Counted from the stretch's first letter, positions 1 to 12,884 are shown. The stretch: DNA of 64,000 bases from Microcebus murinus (GCF_040939455.1 NC_134106.1:75337001-75401000), one strand, 5' to 3'. The notes: a model not told the origin generated them from the letters alone. A program made the numbers and translations.

Positions 1-195
1 TTTCCACTCTGAGAAAATGACTTGACTTTACAAAGGTAAATTAAAACGCCATGATCATAAACGAAACTTGGGCAGGACCCGTTGTCAAACGCACTGGCTG
101 TCACGGCAGACACCGTCCTTGCTCGGTATGTCCACGCTGTCGGAACGTGACAACGTCTCTCCCCACTTCCCCACCTCTCAGCCCCTACACACACT

Positions 196-230
<35 letters not shown>

Positions 231-1065
231 AACACGCATGCAAACGCGCGCGTGCACACACAGGCGCTCCTCTACCACAGACAGAGCTGGAAGAACTGGT
301 CTAGCAGGGATCAGAGGTGTCTAGGGCAGAAGTGGAAGTGGTTGGGAGGGCATGTGTCAGTGTGTGTTAGAGCGTGAGTGCGTGTGTGTGCGTGTGTGCA
401 TGTGCATGCTCACATGCAGTGGCAGGGAGGCAGGGGGATTGTTCTTAACCCTGAACACTGTTCATTTGAACAAGGGCAATGTGTAGCTGAAGCACCATGG
501 CACAGGCACGAACACAAACTCAGCCCTCCTTCGGGCCCCAAGCCCTCAGCTGCACACGAGGGCCCCTGTGGCTCTGGGGTGGCTCTCTACCCCACCCCCA
601 CCCCGAGTCTGCAGCAGCCTGAGGCGCACTGCCTACTGGCCAAAGGTAGAGGGTTTAGTGACTTCTTTCCCTCGTCCCCACACTCATCTCCTTTAAGACC
701 CCCAAATCCACTCCTCTTTACTGGTGAACCCATCCCCCCCAGTATTGCCATCTTGGAACCACGTTCCCCTGCATTCCACCTGCATCTGCTACAGGGTCTG
801 CTGGGTTTCTCTCCACCGTCTCTCCTGGCCCTGGCCCTCTTGTTAGAAGTTGCAAACAGACCTGGTGATAAAAACCTAAAGTCCCAAATCTCACATCTGA
901 AAGGATCTCTACCCACACAGAGAGGACCTAGGAAGCCCTCAATTCTGGCACCTGGGTTCTAGATAAACGTGCCAAGGGAAATGGGAACCACTTCTTAATA
1001 GCAGCCATGAGCCCTGGAAATGACCCAGAGCTGTGTAAGCATAACGTATGACCCCCTTTTAAGAA
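1..1065. other. No gene seen; CA/TG simple repeats
   Basis: Intron or flanking sequence on the 3' side of the ACOXL exons. It holds a CA run at about 197-228 and a TG-rich stretch at 351-412. Open frames here look like chance frames, and no exon was recognised on either strand. Confidence 0.6.
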
Positions 1066-1524
1066 GTGATCAACAGGGAAATGGTATGGCCATTCCTCAA
1101 AACTCAGAATTACCATATGATTCGGGAACTCCACTACTGGACATATACCTAAAAGGACTGAAAGCAGGATGTCAAAGAGATATCTGTACACACAAGTTCA
1201 TAGCAGCGCTATTCACAATAGCCAAAAGGCAGAAGCAACCCAAGTATCCGTGCTTGTCAACAGATGAATGGATAAACAAAATGTGGACTACACACACAAT
1301 GGAACACTATTCGGCCTTGGAAAGGAAGGAAATTCTGGTAAATTCTATGACATGCTCAGGGCTGAAGAGAGTGGGGGAGGGGAAAGGGAAGTCATTGTTT
1401 AATGGGTATGGAGTTATAGTTTGGGATGATGGAAAAGTTCTGAAAATGGAGAGTGGTGTCGATTGCCCAATAATGTGAATGTATTTAATGCCACCGAACT
1501 ACACACTTAAAAATGGTTAAAATG
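1066..1524 (+). repeat. L1 3' end fragment
   Basis: Contains the usual end of old L1: accatatgattcgggaactccactactgg, atagccaaaaggcagaagcaacccaag, gatgaatggataaacaaaatgtgg and cacttaaaaatggttaaaatgg. It abuts the MaLR LTR. Confidence 0.88.
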
Positions 1525-1526
1525 GT

Positions 1527-2371
1527 GCCATGGTTTGAATGTGTCCCCTCCAAAATTCAGGTGTTGAAACTTCATGGCCAATGTTGTTAGAGGCAAGGAC
1601 CCTCAAAGACCCTCAACTCCCCTATGACTCGTCCTACGCACGGACTTCGCCCTGGAAAATTCCAGCTATAGCTCCAAGAAGAATGCATTCCATAACGTGC
1701 TGACCACGGGATGTTCCAGGGAGTGCTGACTGCAATTGTTCCCGACCACCTGCCAGGTTGGAAATGAGTAACCAGTCACAAACAGGATACCGATAAGACG
1801 CTGATTGAGGCTGATTAACCCAGACCCAAGCCTCATCGTTGCCCCACTCTATTTTTTGTTTCTACTTCCTTGTTTCTGTATGCTTATAAAACCTACTAAG
1901 AATCTAAGTAAAGCAGACCTTGACAACCATTTGCTTGGTCTCGTTCCTTTCTCTCGCTCATCTCTTTCAGGCAAGGTCCCCTTTGACCCCCGCGAGTAAC
2001 AGAAGGTCCCGCAGGTCGGGACAAATGTGGTAATATTAAGAGGTGGGACCTAACAAGGTAATTAGGCCCCAAGGGCTCCTCCCTCGTGAATGGCATTGAG
2101 CCCCTTATTTATAAAAGAGGCTTCACAAAGCATCCAGCTGGCTTGTCCTTCTTCCTCCCACCGAGTGAGGACACGGCACTCCTCCCCTCCAGAGGATGCG
2201 CCAAAAAGGTGCACCATGGAAGCAGACAGCAGCCCTCATGAGACTCCGAACCTGGCAGAGCCTTGATCTTGGACTTCCCAGCCCCCAGAACTGTGAGAAC
2301 ATAATTTCTATTTTTACAAGTTATCCAGTCTATGGTATTTAGTTATAACAGCACAAAAAGACTAAGAAAAA
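1527..2371 (+). repeat. MaLR-type LTR (MST/MLT1-like), split by the solo LTR
   Basis: Left part 1527-1584 (tggtttgaatgtgtcccctcc...) and right part 2024-2371 (ggtaatattaagaggtgggacc...tatccagtctatggtattt...agactaag) form one ERVL-MaLR LTR once 1585-2023 is removed. The subfamily name is from memory. Confidence 0.75.
1585..2023 (+). repeat. Solo LTR of the same ERV family (439 bp)
   Basis: Starts TGTTAGAGGCAAGG and ends GGTCGGGACA, with one TATAAAA and an AGTAAA signal. AATGT is present directly before (1580-1584) and directly after (2024-2028), a target-site duplication. It splits an older MaLR-type LTR whose two halves rejoin in sequence when it is removed. A solo LTR arises when the two LTRs of a provirus recombine. 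Confidence 0.93.
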
Positions 2372-3589
2372 TGGTCAATTTTATGTTAAGCATATTTTAC
2401 AAAAAAAAAAATAAAAAATAACCACAAGGATAGAGGTTTCAGCTAGTTCCAATAAGCTAATAGGATATTTAAAAAGAGGACTCAACCAGAAACCCACACC
2501 CTTCATCTTTCTCCTCCTGGAAAAGGTAGGTGACAGCACCAGGCATAAGGAGAGGCAGAAGAGCCCCCACAAGGCAAGACAGTGACTTGCAGGCTTCTGC
2601 AAGAGAAGAGGCCAATTCCTCCTGTGCCCACTCAGGCCAAAGAGGGAACAAAGAACACGGGAAGGAGCAGCAAGTGGTGCAGGCCCGTCCTACAAATGTC
2701 TCTCCAATGACACCTTACTAAATGCCATCGATTCCTGGCAAATGGGGGTGTCCCAAAATATGGGTTTCTTTCCCACCACCAATTGACAAATGTTGTATAC
2801 TTCCTGGAATTTTAAAATTAGAATTCCTTGTATTTCAGAAATAATTTTTGGAAAACACAACCCTTTGATAATGCCCTCTGTTTCCACAGTGTTGAAGATG
2901 CAGGTCCACACACAGGTCAAACTCTCCTCAGTAACTCTCTCCCATCGTGCTTGTCTGAACCAGAAATTTACATTCTATTAGAGGCCCAGCCAAGCCCCAA
3001 AAGTCCTCACATTGTTTCTGAGTCACTACAATCACTTCCTTATCACTCCCTCTGCTCCTAAAGTCTTCAGACTCCTATGCAGGTGACCCTTGCTGGTCCT
3101 GGGAGTCTCTTGTGAATACTAGTGTCACTGGGCCACCACTCACTACTGGTTCACCAGCCCCCAGGGTAGATGGTGAAGGACCTTGGAACTTGCAAGGGAG
3201 TCTCCGCAGATATCTTGGCTTTCCTCTTCTTCGGTCTCATCACTTTTAGGTGTCACATCTCCCACTTATTTAGACATTTGTGTGTTTGTGGCTGCACTTA
3301 GGTGAATATTCATGACTCCCTGCTGTGCACAGAACACCTCAGAACCAGAACAGGGCACAGGACAAGCTGAAAGCAAATGGCTCTGGAAACGCAGCACTCG
3401 GGGAAGTCACACTTGCCAGGATGTCCCCTGGTCAGAGGACAGAGGGTAGGATGTGTGTCTGTCCTTGAGCCTTCCTCACACAGGCCTATTGTGCACCCCC
3501 AGCCAGTAAGTGTCTTTGAGCAAGAACAATGTCATACATGTCTTTTCACAAAGGCTCCAAATGGAGACTCCAACGCTCAGCTGAGTTCT
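2372..3589. other. No gene recognised
   Basis: An A-run at 2400-2411 is followed by AT-rich then mixed sequence without a motif I can name. The missing next ACOXL exon was looked for here and not seen. Confidence 0.5.
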
Positions 3590-4030
3590 GTGGTGGACTG
3601 CGTGTCCCAGAGAGCCCACTCCACACGCTCTTATGACCATGCCACCCTCCTCATGCTGACAGCCGGAGTCTCTGTTCCCTCCTTTGAGCATGAGGATGGG
3701 GTTGTGACTACCCCAACCAATGGGACGAGGTGGATGTGATGCTATGTGACTTCCCAGAATGGGGCGCAGAAAGAAGGCAACTCCCACCTGGTTCTCTCTC
3801 TCCGCAATATTCACTCTAAGAAGGCAACCACTGTGATGGGAGGAAACCAAAGGGCCCACGTGGCCAGGAGCAGAGGACCCTCGAGAGCCAGCATCTCCCA
3901 CCAGCCACACACATGAACGAGTCTGCAGAGGCCCAGCCCTCCAGCCTCCCAGCGGAGGCTCCAGACTCTGTGAAGCAGAGACGAGCCACATGCACTGCCT
4001 TTTGCATACCCCGGACCCACAGGACACACA
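3590..4030. repeat. Possible MLT1-like MaLR LTR remnant
   Basis: Phrases such as gccacgtggccaggagcagagg...ccagccacacacatgaacgag resemble the middle of MLT1 LTRs. Divergence is high and the edges are guesses. Confidence 0.35.
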
Positions 4031-4324
4031 CGCATGATAGACGGTAGCTTAGTCACACTAGGCAACCATAGGAATGGCAACAGGTCCACAAATGTGGCTA
4101 CAGGATGAGCCACTCCAAAGCTCCAACCTCTCTAAAACATACTTTTGTCAACAGCCCCACTTCCTTCTTTGTACAGCTGAGACTTGGTGTGGATGGATTC
4201 TGGGGCCTGCCCTGGTCTCTTTCCAGAAGCTACTAACGCCCACCAGTGTGGTGGCCACTGCTTTGAAAGTCCCAGCACCTTTACTGCCAGCCTTCTCCAT
4301 GCCTGGTGCAGGCTTGGGGCTTTC

Positions 4325-4505
4325 TGCCTGTGATCTGCACTCTTCACAGCAACCCTTACAATAGGTATTTTTAGGTACGCAGTGAGAGAGGATAAAAATG
4401 TTAGGGAATTTGCCCAAGACAGATTTGCCAGCTGTTGCAGAGCCCAAGCAAGTGACTTGTCCCAAACCACTCAGCTGCTAAGACACAGAGCTGAAGATGC
4501 AAACC
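4325..4505 (-). repeat. MIR SINE
   Basis: Reads as an inverted MIR: acagcaacccttacaatagg, then ttgcccaagacagatttgcc and the cactcagctgctaag form of the core. Confidence 0.65.
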
Positions 4506-4799
4506 ACGTGACACTGTACCTGTGACAGCCACTGTCCATCGTCCAGCTGGTTTCTCCACAAAGCATGAAATGCCTTGGCCCAGAGAGAGGCGGAAGCCCA
4601 CACCATGGACAAGTTTGAGGATTCCGAGGTGAAACTTCTCTCCATCTTCCCAAATTGTAACTCCGAAGAGGCGTCAGGGCCCTCTGTGCTCATTCGAGAG
4701 GTGCCCTCCTTACGCCCAGTGGAAATGGACATCCCACCTCTGAAGACACAGGGTCACAGAGGAGAATCTGATCAAATAGACCATGTTTGTTAAGCATCC

Positions 4800-6018
4800 G
4801 CCCCCCTAGTTTATTACCATTAGCTCATACCCGCTTTGTCCAATCATACTTCTCCACAACTGTCCACTTCTCCATCAAACTAGCTTAAAAAATACACAGC
4901 TTTCCCTGTTTCTGTGGGCCTTCATATGAAGGCTCCGGTACCATGTAAAACTTACATGAAATAAATGTGCATGCTTTTCTCTTGTTAACCTGTCTTGTGT
5001 ACGAAGCCTCAGCCATGAACCGAGGGATGGGCTAGGAAAAGACATTTTTCCCCCCTGCACAATTGTGAGCTTCTCTTGAGCAGCTTTCCTCCTCAGGTCT
5101 CCAGGAATGTCCCGCACAATCACCTTCCCTTCTACGTGCTCATTCCCAGGGGCTCAAATCCACGCCTGCCCTCATCCTGCTCCCTACAGCTTTCTAGGTC
5201 CCAGGGATTGCCTATTATTGCACAACTCAGACTTAAACTGAAACCACATATACCTGTTACAAGCATTGTTACGAGGCCGACTTGTTTTGAAATCAGGTAA
5301 CTCTGGATTGTTTGTCGAAAGCTGACCCAAATGTCCCCGAGTCCCAAGCATATGTCCAGAGGGTGGCATGTTGGAGATGCTGTGAGCACAGTTCGCATAA
5401 GATTGAGGGACCCTGCTTACCACCCCTCCATGGCACTGGTTCCTACTTTAATTAATTTAACATCTCAATGCATCATGACACATGCGAAGTGGAAAAGGCT
5501 GATGCTAGCACGAGACACAAACATTATTCATAAACATGATGCCATTGAGTCAAAGGCAGAAATCATGAAGCAAGACAAAAACTGACCTTTTCGCATTGTC
5601 AGATGTTGCAGGACAGAAGAGAGAGGCCCCACACGGATCGGGGCCAGGAACCACACAACCAACCCTTGTCCAGGTTTCTCTAACTGGCAGGGACGCAGGA
5701 CATTCCTGCTTTGGGTTCTCACTCTTGGAAAGCGAAAACATGACCCAGAAGTCACTTCTGTGTCCCTGCCCCAGAGCATCCCATTTTTTTGTTTTAAAAG
5801 AAATATGTTCCCTGCCATCACTTTTATGCAAAGACCTTATTTCTCCAAATAGTGATATACACTCTTGCCAATTAAGCAACTAGAACAATTTCATCTGGGA
5901 CAGTGACATCATGGTAGAGCAGCCACTAAAATTAGGCTCAAAAACCTGAGATTCAAGCAAACCCAAAGCTATAAATTGTAAGGATATTTCTTAAAAGAAA
6001 AAAAACGTAAAGTTTTAC
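4800..6018. other. ACOXL intron, nothing recognised
   Basis: Sequence downstream (in gene sense) of the 35-bp exon. It is AT-rich with no recognisable exon or repeat. Confidence 0.5.
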
Positions 6019-6053
6019 CTGTGGCTATAGCGAATGGCTATCGTCAACCCAAG
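6019..6053 (-). CDS. ACOXL: ACOXL 35-bp exon (LGLTIAIRYSH)
   Basis: This short exon encodes LGLTIAIRYSH plus two bases (AG) of the next codon. The acceptor is taattacag after a pyrimidine-rich run and the donor is gtaaaa. It fits because the previous exon ends in phase 0 after FQAMGAMK, and the family continues there with a GLTIAIRY-type helix. At 35 bp it would not be seen by an open-frame scan. The next exon, which should begin by completing a serine or arginine codon and continue with an RQFGP-like motif, was not found between 1 and 6018. Confidence 0.85.
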
Positions 6054-6774
6054 CTGTAATTAAAAAGAGAGAGAAGCAAATTAAATAATATCAAGAATAT
6101 GCTGAATTCATAAGAAAATTAACTTAACATGGTCAATTGTTTTTTAAACATTTCCTAAAATGCCCTCTTGCTACTGCGTCATAAATAACACATTTTAATG
6201 ACAGATCTTTAGTTTCAACTTAGCTCTAAAAGGATAATCGTATTTTGAAACGGTCTTAAAGAGACATAAAACATTTCATTGTGGATTAGACAGAAGGTGT
6301 CCCTCACCAGAAAAGAGTCCAAAACAGGGCTCTTTTAGCTCTTGAGACACAGCCGTGAAAGGATGGGATTGTCATGTGCGGCTGATTCCAAGGCTGGCAT
6401 TAGGACAACGTAGCCACGCAGCGTCCTGGGAGCCGGTTCCCTCTTTACCCCCACCCCAGGAGCACCAGGTGGACTGGCCACCTGCACCAGAGTCTCCCTG
6501 CAGGGATCTGCACAGCCTTCATATGGACCCCGTAAGCTCAGGGCCAGCCAGCCTCAGCTCTGAGGACAGCAAAGAAATAGAGCCTGACATTCACGTGTGA
6601 CATCAAGAGGTCGTGCACAAGACTGCTGGGCACAGCAACAAGTGGAGGTTGAGATGAAACTGTGATTTCCTCTTTTCTCTGCAGGGTTGTCAGGAAGACC
6701 TCTCGGGCATAAGTGGGGGCCTCGGCTGCACATCCTATGATGAATGCAGCCAAGTTCAGCTGCATCAGCAAGGT

Positions 6775-6950
6775 ATTGAAATGCTCGGGGCCTCAATTTT
6801 CCCAACTGTAAAATGGTCAAAATAACTATTTTCTCACAGGATTAATGTAAGGATGAAGCAAGTTTTCTATGTTTGTGTATTTGTGTCTGAGTATGTGTAT
6901 GTATGTGTGTGCCTACTGCCTAGCAGGAAAAACTCTATAAATAACACAGA
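6775..6950 (+). repeat. MIR SINE
   Basis: gcctcaattttcccaactgtaaaatgg followed by cacaggattaatgtaaggatgaag and a diverged 3' end (gcctactgcctagcagg). Confidence 0.7.
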
Positions 6951-6999
6951 CCACGACTAGCCCTACAGATAGGCAACATCTCATGTAGGACAATGTTGG

Positions 7000-8600
7000 T
7001 ACATTCCAAAATTTAATTTCTAAATTCGTTTTGACAACTTTGAAGACATTTCATCGCGTAACAAGCCATGGTTGGCTTCAGGCACGCCTGTGTAAGTCTC
7101 ATTCACCCACGTGTGCCCGACTAGATGGCGTGACTCGTTTTAAGAGGCTCACAACAGTTAAGAAGCTAAGTGTCATCGATAATATCATCTCAGGTGTGGA
7201 AAGTCTGACAAAGTTGCACCTTAAGGTCCCCAAACATCATTTGTGGTTCCCTTGATGTTGGCCCCAGTCGGGTTGGGGGTGGGGAGGTGACTTCCACGGT
7301 GCTGTCACAGGTGGTTGCAAGATGACACAAGGGTGGGTCCCCAGGCAGTGGGAGGGTGGAGGCAGTGGGCAAGAGCCAGAGGGAGGGAGAGCTATGAGAA
7401 GCAGAACAGTCTGAATAAGAAATCCCAGCGCCGCTGTCCAGCTCGACACACTGCAGAGCCCCCCAGACCTGTTCAAATAGCTGGACTCCAGCATGACGCA
7501 GCCGTGTGCCACCACAGCTGGCGTCCGAGTCCAGAACCCACGATGGGGAACCACCAGGAATCAGAGCGGAGAAGGCCCCGGTTCACAAAAAGAATCTCTA
7601 AACGTGGAGGCATGAAATGGATAACATCAAGCTGATTTCATATCACACTCACCTGAATTAACCCCATTATCTATCTCAACTCCACTAGGAGTATATTTTC
7701 TTTTGAAACTTAAGCAAACAGAAGAGGAAGATGCCTCAGGGATAATTAAGAATTTAAAGAACAAGGAAGAAATTACTTGGGGAAAGAGAGAAAAGCAGCA
7801 ACTATAGCCAGAAGGTCAGGATGAGCAATTTACGGATTTCACATGCCGGGTAACTTTATATTTCCCGGGATTAAAAAGTTCTGGTTTAGAGTTAGGCTAA
7901 TCATGAGACAATTTTACTGACTGACGATTGTGATAAGCTTTGGAGCACAGCTGAACTGGTGGCTTTTGCAGTCGAAAGATAAGTCCTTGCTGGAGTAAGG
8001 AGAGGAAATGGGGCAGGAGTGAGAACAACAACAACAATAATACACAAACAAAACAAAAAAACTGAGAAAGTGGCTCCACGGCAACTGTTCTGGGTAAAGG
8101 AGGCCCCAAAGACGGATCTCTCACAAACGTGAATTTCAATGGAGAGTTTTTATTAGTCTTTTCCTGGCTTCCGAATCAAATACATTTCACTGTCATTCTT
8201 AAAAGGACACCCTGGTTAGGGAAGAAAGTGTGAATCACGGAAATGCCAGGGGACAGGGCTGGCTCCCACAGAAGGCCAGGCCAGCCACAGCTCCCTGCAG
8301 GCCTCTGCGTGAACAGGCTGCTGGAGGGAACAGGACGGTCAGGACAGATGCAAGATCTCGAACTATGTGAGAACCAACTTAAGGGGTGGACAGGAACAGG
8401 GTATTTCAGTCATTGTGGAAACCGGGCCGAATGCACTGGATCCAATTCAGGCAGCCCTGCAAAAGGGCTGGAACCACGTGGAAGAGTTTGTGCAGATCTC
8501 ACCTTGAAACCCCAGGTTGGAACAGGCCAGTGAGGCAAGGTTGGCAAGTGAGCTGTGTAAGGAGCATCCTTATATAAATACACTCATCCGCACTGAGACA
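7000..8600. other. Intron, nothing recognised
   Basis: Mixed-composition ACOXL intron sequence without a repeat or exon I can name. Confidence 0.45.
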
Positions 8601-8602
8601 AG

Positions 8603-8793
8603 TGCATGCACACACACACATGCACTCTCATAGTGCATTGTGTGTGCGCTTATTTACATATGCATGCACATGCATGCACATGCTTGCACAATACTCACAT
8701 GTGCACATGCGTGCATGTACCACAACATGTGCACACATGTACACATATACACACTCCTACAGATGTGCATACACACACCCACGTGCATGGATA
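8603..8793. repeat. Degenerate CA/TGCATG simple repeat
   Basis: About 190 bp of alternating purine-pyrimidine built from cacaca, tgcatgcaca and cacatgtgca units. Overlapping open frames on both strands here are artefacts of the repeat. Confidence 0.9.
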
Positions 8794-9059
8794 CACTTTG
8801 GCACTCAGAGAGGCCCAGGGAGCCCCTTAAACAAAGGGAGGCCTCAGACAATTGACCCCTTTGTTGCTGGGCTCAGCAAGGTCCCAGAGGGGAGAGGGGA
8901 GGGAGGCCCGAGGGTTGGCCCCTGACCCCAGCCCAGCCAGGCTGAGGCCCAGGGACATGGAGGTCAGCGGGAGTTCTGTGCTGCCCTCCTTGGGGAACAC
9001 CCCCACAGGACATACTGTAAGTATTGCCAGAACGCACTTAAACTCCATTCCGAGTACTT

Positions 9060-9473
9060 CTTTTTAGATTTACACAATTTGTTAGTAACAAAATTAAATC
9101 ACATTTTAATGGCAAGGAAAAAGTAATTCAACATTTTTCAAAACCTCCACCAGCTCCAAAAACCTTTTTCCTGCTGCCTTGGGCCTGAAAATGCTCCTTT
9201 TTTGGAACAGCTGAGCGAGGCAGCTGTTTTGTATCAAGTCAGAGGGGTTTCTATATGACCCGGGGAGCTCAGACAACAGGCAGACCTTCCTGCATTAGAG
9301 GGTAATCTGAGAATAATTTGCCATAAAACACCCAGAAGTGCGCCAGCTGTAGCCGGATACGCCCTATAAAGCACCACGCAGACTGCATGGATCTTGTAAA
9401 ATAATAATAATAATTTTTAAAAACACATTTTAAAACACATTATAAATTTAAAAAAAAAAAAAGAGAGAGAGGA
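9060..9473. other. AT-rich intron with A-runs
   Basis: Non-repetitive sequence to about 9400, then (TAA)n and a poly(A) run at 9450-9461 followed by gagagagagg. No gene signal. Confidence 0.5.
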
Positions 9474-9670
9474 ATGGTTTACGCTATCTTAGAACGCAGC
9501 CGGGAAATTCCCTTACGTGTCTACGGATTGCCACTACGCGAGTCTTCCCGAATGCCCACTCGACCAAGGGTCCCCGTGTCGTTGGGAATCGGTTCTTTAC
9601 CGTGTGCTGCGCGCTGTGTTTCACGTTTAAGATGTGTTCTCTCACATACACCGCTGCCAGGCGCAAGTGA
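9474..9670. other. CpG-dense intron segment
   Basis: The segment has roughly 20 CpG in 200 bp, with modest GC content, inside a CpG-poor intron. Examples are acgctatcttagaacgcagccg, ctacgcgagtcttcccg and gcgcgctgtg. No TATA box or exon is evident. An overlapping 143-codon frame has no recognisable domain. Confidence 0.5.
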
Positions 9671-10689
9671 AGAGGAAGAGTCCGGTAAGCGTGGCCCCAA
9701 ATCACCCAGCTCTGAGTCTGAGTCCAGAACTTTCTTAACCCGGGGCAGCAGCACACTCTGGGGCCCCCAGCCCGTGCTGGAGGGGCCGACGCCAGGAGCC
9801 AGACCCTTTTACGACCAAGCATCCACTGCCTCGGTCACTAACACTCCCGATTCCACAAGGAAAGCTGGAAACCAGGGGTTTTATTATGAGACTCCCACAT
9901 TTTAAACTAATTTGAATATGTTTCAAATACTATTCAAGCCAAACAAAACATGTCAGTGGGATTTGGCCAGGGGGCCACCCGCCTGCAACCTGCTTCGCAC
10001 CCTGCCTGCTGCCAAGCTTCCACTCGGGTCCTCACAGTGTCAGGTCGGGATCCACGTGTCGGGGACAAATCAGAAAGCCCTGGGCGTTACTGTGAGGCTT
10101 CCCTCCCTCTGCAGTGCTTACGTGCAGCTGTCTCTTTACTTTCTCTTTCTATGGCAAGGGCCTAAAGAATTACAACAGCACAAAATAAACTCAAAAAGGA
10201 ATTTTATTATTTGTTTTCCTGCTGCATTTTTTTTTTGTTTTACTATTCCTTTTCCCACCTTTTATAGAAAATATGAAGGGAGCAGAGGAGGCATGAAATG
10301 GACAGAACGCCGCTCAAACAGAGCCCTGGCACGGAGAGAATCTCGCAGGGACGTTGCCAAGGCGTGGGCAGAATCTCACACAAACAGAGCCCTGACATGC
10401 TGGCAGCTAGGCGGGGTGGGCAGGGAGAAAGTGATCCACAGAACAGATTTCTTTAACCTTCCCCCCGCTCTTCTTCTAGCACTGCTCTCCCCTGATAACC
10501 ACTGGGACCCCATGCTATGTCCACACCCCACCAGGGCTGCTCTTCCCCAAGAATCACCCCAGGTCCTAGTCACTGCCTGACTCTCAAACCCCATGACACC
10601 CTCCAGGGCTCCCAGGCTTCTGCCCTGAGGTCTTCCTGGGGCCTTAGCACTTGCTGCTTCCACTGATAAGCTAACTGCACTGAGCTAAG

Positions 10690-10805
10690 AGACACTCTAG
10701 CCAGTAGCCAGAAGCCTTGCAGTCAAATCCCCTGACCTTTGCAGCCGCTGTTTCCTCATTGTGAAGTGGGGATAATGCTACCTACTTCCAGGGTTGTTTT
10801 AGGCA
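10690..10805 (+). repeat. MIR SINE
   Basis: agtcaaatcccctgacc then gctgtttcctcattgtgaagtggggataatgctacctactt, matching the MIR core and 3' part. Confidence 0.75.
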
Positions 10806-10829
10806 GATTAACTTGGATCTCAAAGATGA

Positions 10830-10960
10830 GGGCCAGTAATGTCAGCCTGCCCTGGGAACCTGTGAGACATGCAAATGGTCAGGCCCTAACCCAGACCCAC
10901 TGAATCGGCAACTGTGGTATTTCAGCTGGTCCCCCAGGGGTCAAGTTTGAGAATGAGATG
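10830..10960 (-). repeat. MER5A-like hAT fragment
   Basis: ccctgggaacctgtgagacatgcaaatggtcaggccctaacccagacccactgaatc follows the MER5A pattern in inverse orientation. Confidence 0.6.
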
Positions 10961-11018
10961 TTGTATGGAAAGAACTTAGCAACATGCTTGGCACTGGAGA
11001 AGCTTTTATTAACTGCAA

Positions 11019-11045
11019 GATGATGATGATGATGATGATGATGAT
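11019..11045. repeat. (GAT)n microsatellite
   Basis: Nine consecutive GAT units; the polyhistidine seen on the other strand is a by-product. Confidence 0.95.
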
Positions 11046-11049
11046 CATG

Positions 11050-12880
11050 CCAATACAGCTCAAAGTGAAACGTTCTGCAATCTTGTCCTCTTAATGTCAT
11101 TTCAATGTCCTGCACTCAACTTCACGGTCCATGACCACTGTGACTTCAGGACGACTGGCGGGCCCGGTGCAGATGTGGCCTCCTGGTGCTCACCAGAGAC
11201 CAGACCATCCACCCAGCAGGGAGAGGGGTCCGCACCCTGCTGAGCCCACGGTGCTGTTGACAAACAAGGACGGGGCCAGCGTCATGGAGCCAAGGGCGAG
11301 CCTTGGAGCCTCCACAAGCTGCATCCACCCCTCTGTGATCCTGTTGGCCATTCCCACCCAAAGCGGAAAAACACAACAAGACAGGCTGGGGGAAGAAAAA
11401 CAGCAACGAATTTTTCACTATGGAGTTTATTTTGTGAGGTTACCGGTACTCCCTTGAACCATTAAAATTAAATTTTTTTAGAAAATTAAAGAAAAAGCCA
11501 TGGTTAAGTTTAGGAAAAGAAAGGGATATATAATATGTAGGCTCTTTCCAGATTTGTCAGAAACCCAGTAATTCCTACGTGAAACTTTCAAAAGCTGATG
11601 TACAAGTTTCTAAACCAATGGAAATTAATATAGAACTAACATGAAACCTAAGCAGTGGTGGTTTCACCAACCTAACAACACAGGTTGTTTTAACTCTTTA
11701 AGCCGCAGATGACTAAGAATGAAAGTGACCTATCCTGCCGCTATTCCTCACTGCCTGTCCCCAAGAGCCTGACCGGGCACTACCTTTGGGGCAAAAGGCT
11801 ACAGCCCTGCTGGAAAAGCCTGGGGATTGATTTTCACAAGAACTTGTCTTGTCTCCTGCTCACCCAAACCTGAAAAGTTGTGAGTCCTGAGTTGCTGTCC
11901 CCACGGCAACAGCACCTTGGGCCTCTTCTGCTGGGTGTTTTCCAGGGATGGAGTCCCATGAGTCTGGGGGCTTTGGCGGTCGAGGGACCCCTGCTCTCAA
12001 CTACAGTGTCCTCTCCAGAGAGGTGACACTAACCAGAAGGGCCAGAAGCTGTCAGGCCAGGAGCTGGCAATGCTAAAAGGCTTTGAGACTGGACCGCTGG
12101 CTGTCATCTTTGTCATGTTTATCAAGCAGCCATCACCTATGGCAGCAACCTGGGACTGTGGCAGGGCAAGGATGCTCTTTGTGTGCCCATAGCCAGGGCT
12201 GGGCGAACAGGGCTGCAGCCAATCAGAGTCAGGATCCTCTGCCACTTACAGCTTGTCTGTGGAGGTATGTTTTAGACTTTACATTTCAAACAGAATAATT
12301 GTGAATTTGGGTTCCTTGGCTTATCTGGATCATGAATGGCTGGCCATCTGATAAAATGGAAAAACCACACACTCTGTTTTCCTAGAAAGCTTAACTCCTG
12401 TTTAAAAGAAATCACCGTGACAATGAATGTGGATTTCATGTGCTTCCAGTGTCACAAAATAGCTAGCCCTGAAAACTCCAGGACTTTCAGTGGCAAATAC
12501 CACTTAAGTGAAAACTGTTGATTGTAGGGTCAGGGAAGAGTCAACCAGGGGAGGAGGAAGAGGCCAAAAGGGAAAAAAACGGGTTAACAACCTCAAACGC
12601 GGTGAGTAACAAAAGTAGTTTACAGCATTTCGAAGGCGGATTTGGGGCCATTACATACAGGAAAGTTCAAGGCCATTGACAGGCTGTCACAGCAGCTCAG
12701 AGACCCCACCACAGCGTGAGCCCCTCTGACCCCAGACTCCCCATCAGAGTCAAGAGTAAAAACCCAGGAAACAAAACCGCTTTTCAATATAAGACACAAA
12801 AATACTTTTAAGGAACTTGTTTCAAAGAAAGGCAGAAAAATGCTTTTTCTCCTTTTTAGCTATATCCTTTAGCTATATCC
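11050..12880. other. Intron, nothing recognised
   Basis: Mixed intron sequence without a gene or a repeat I can name. Confidence 0.45.
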
Positions 12881-12884
12881 TATA

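Noticed and set aside
1..6018. The next ACOXL exon (expected to continue with an RQFGP-like motif)
   Set aside because: Scanned on the minus strand and not found; it probably lies before position 1.
8602..8925. Histidine/threonine- and cysteine/valine-rich frames
   Set aside because: Produced by CA/TG simple repeats; the same holds for frames at 59885-60392, 29287-29499 and 35835-36086.
9912..10580. 220-codon open frame on the plus strand
   Set aside because: No recognisable domain, and the composition shifts along its length from polyF/pyrimidine runs to basic stretches. No promoter or splice support; likely chance.
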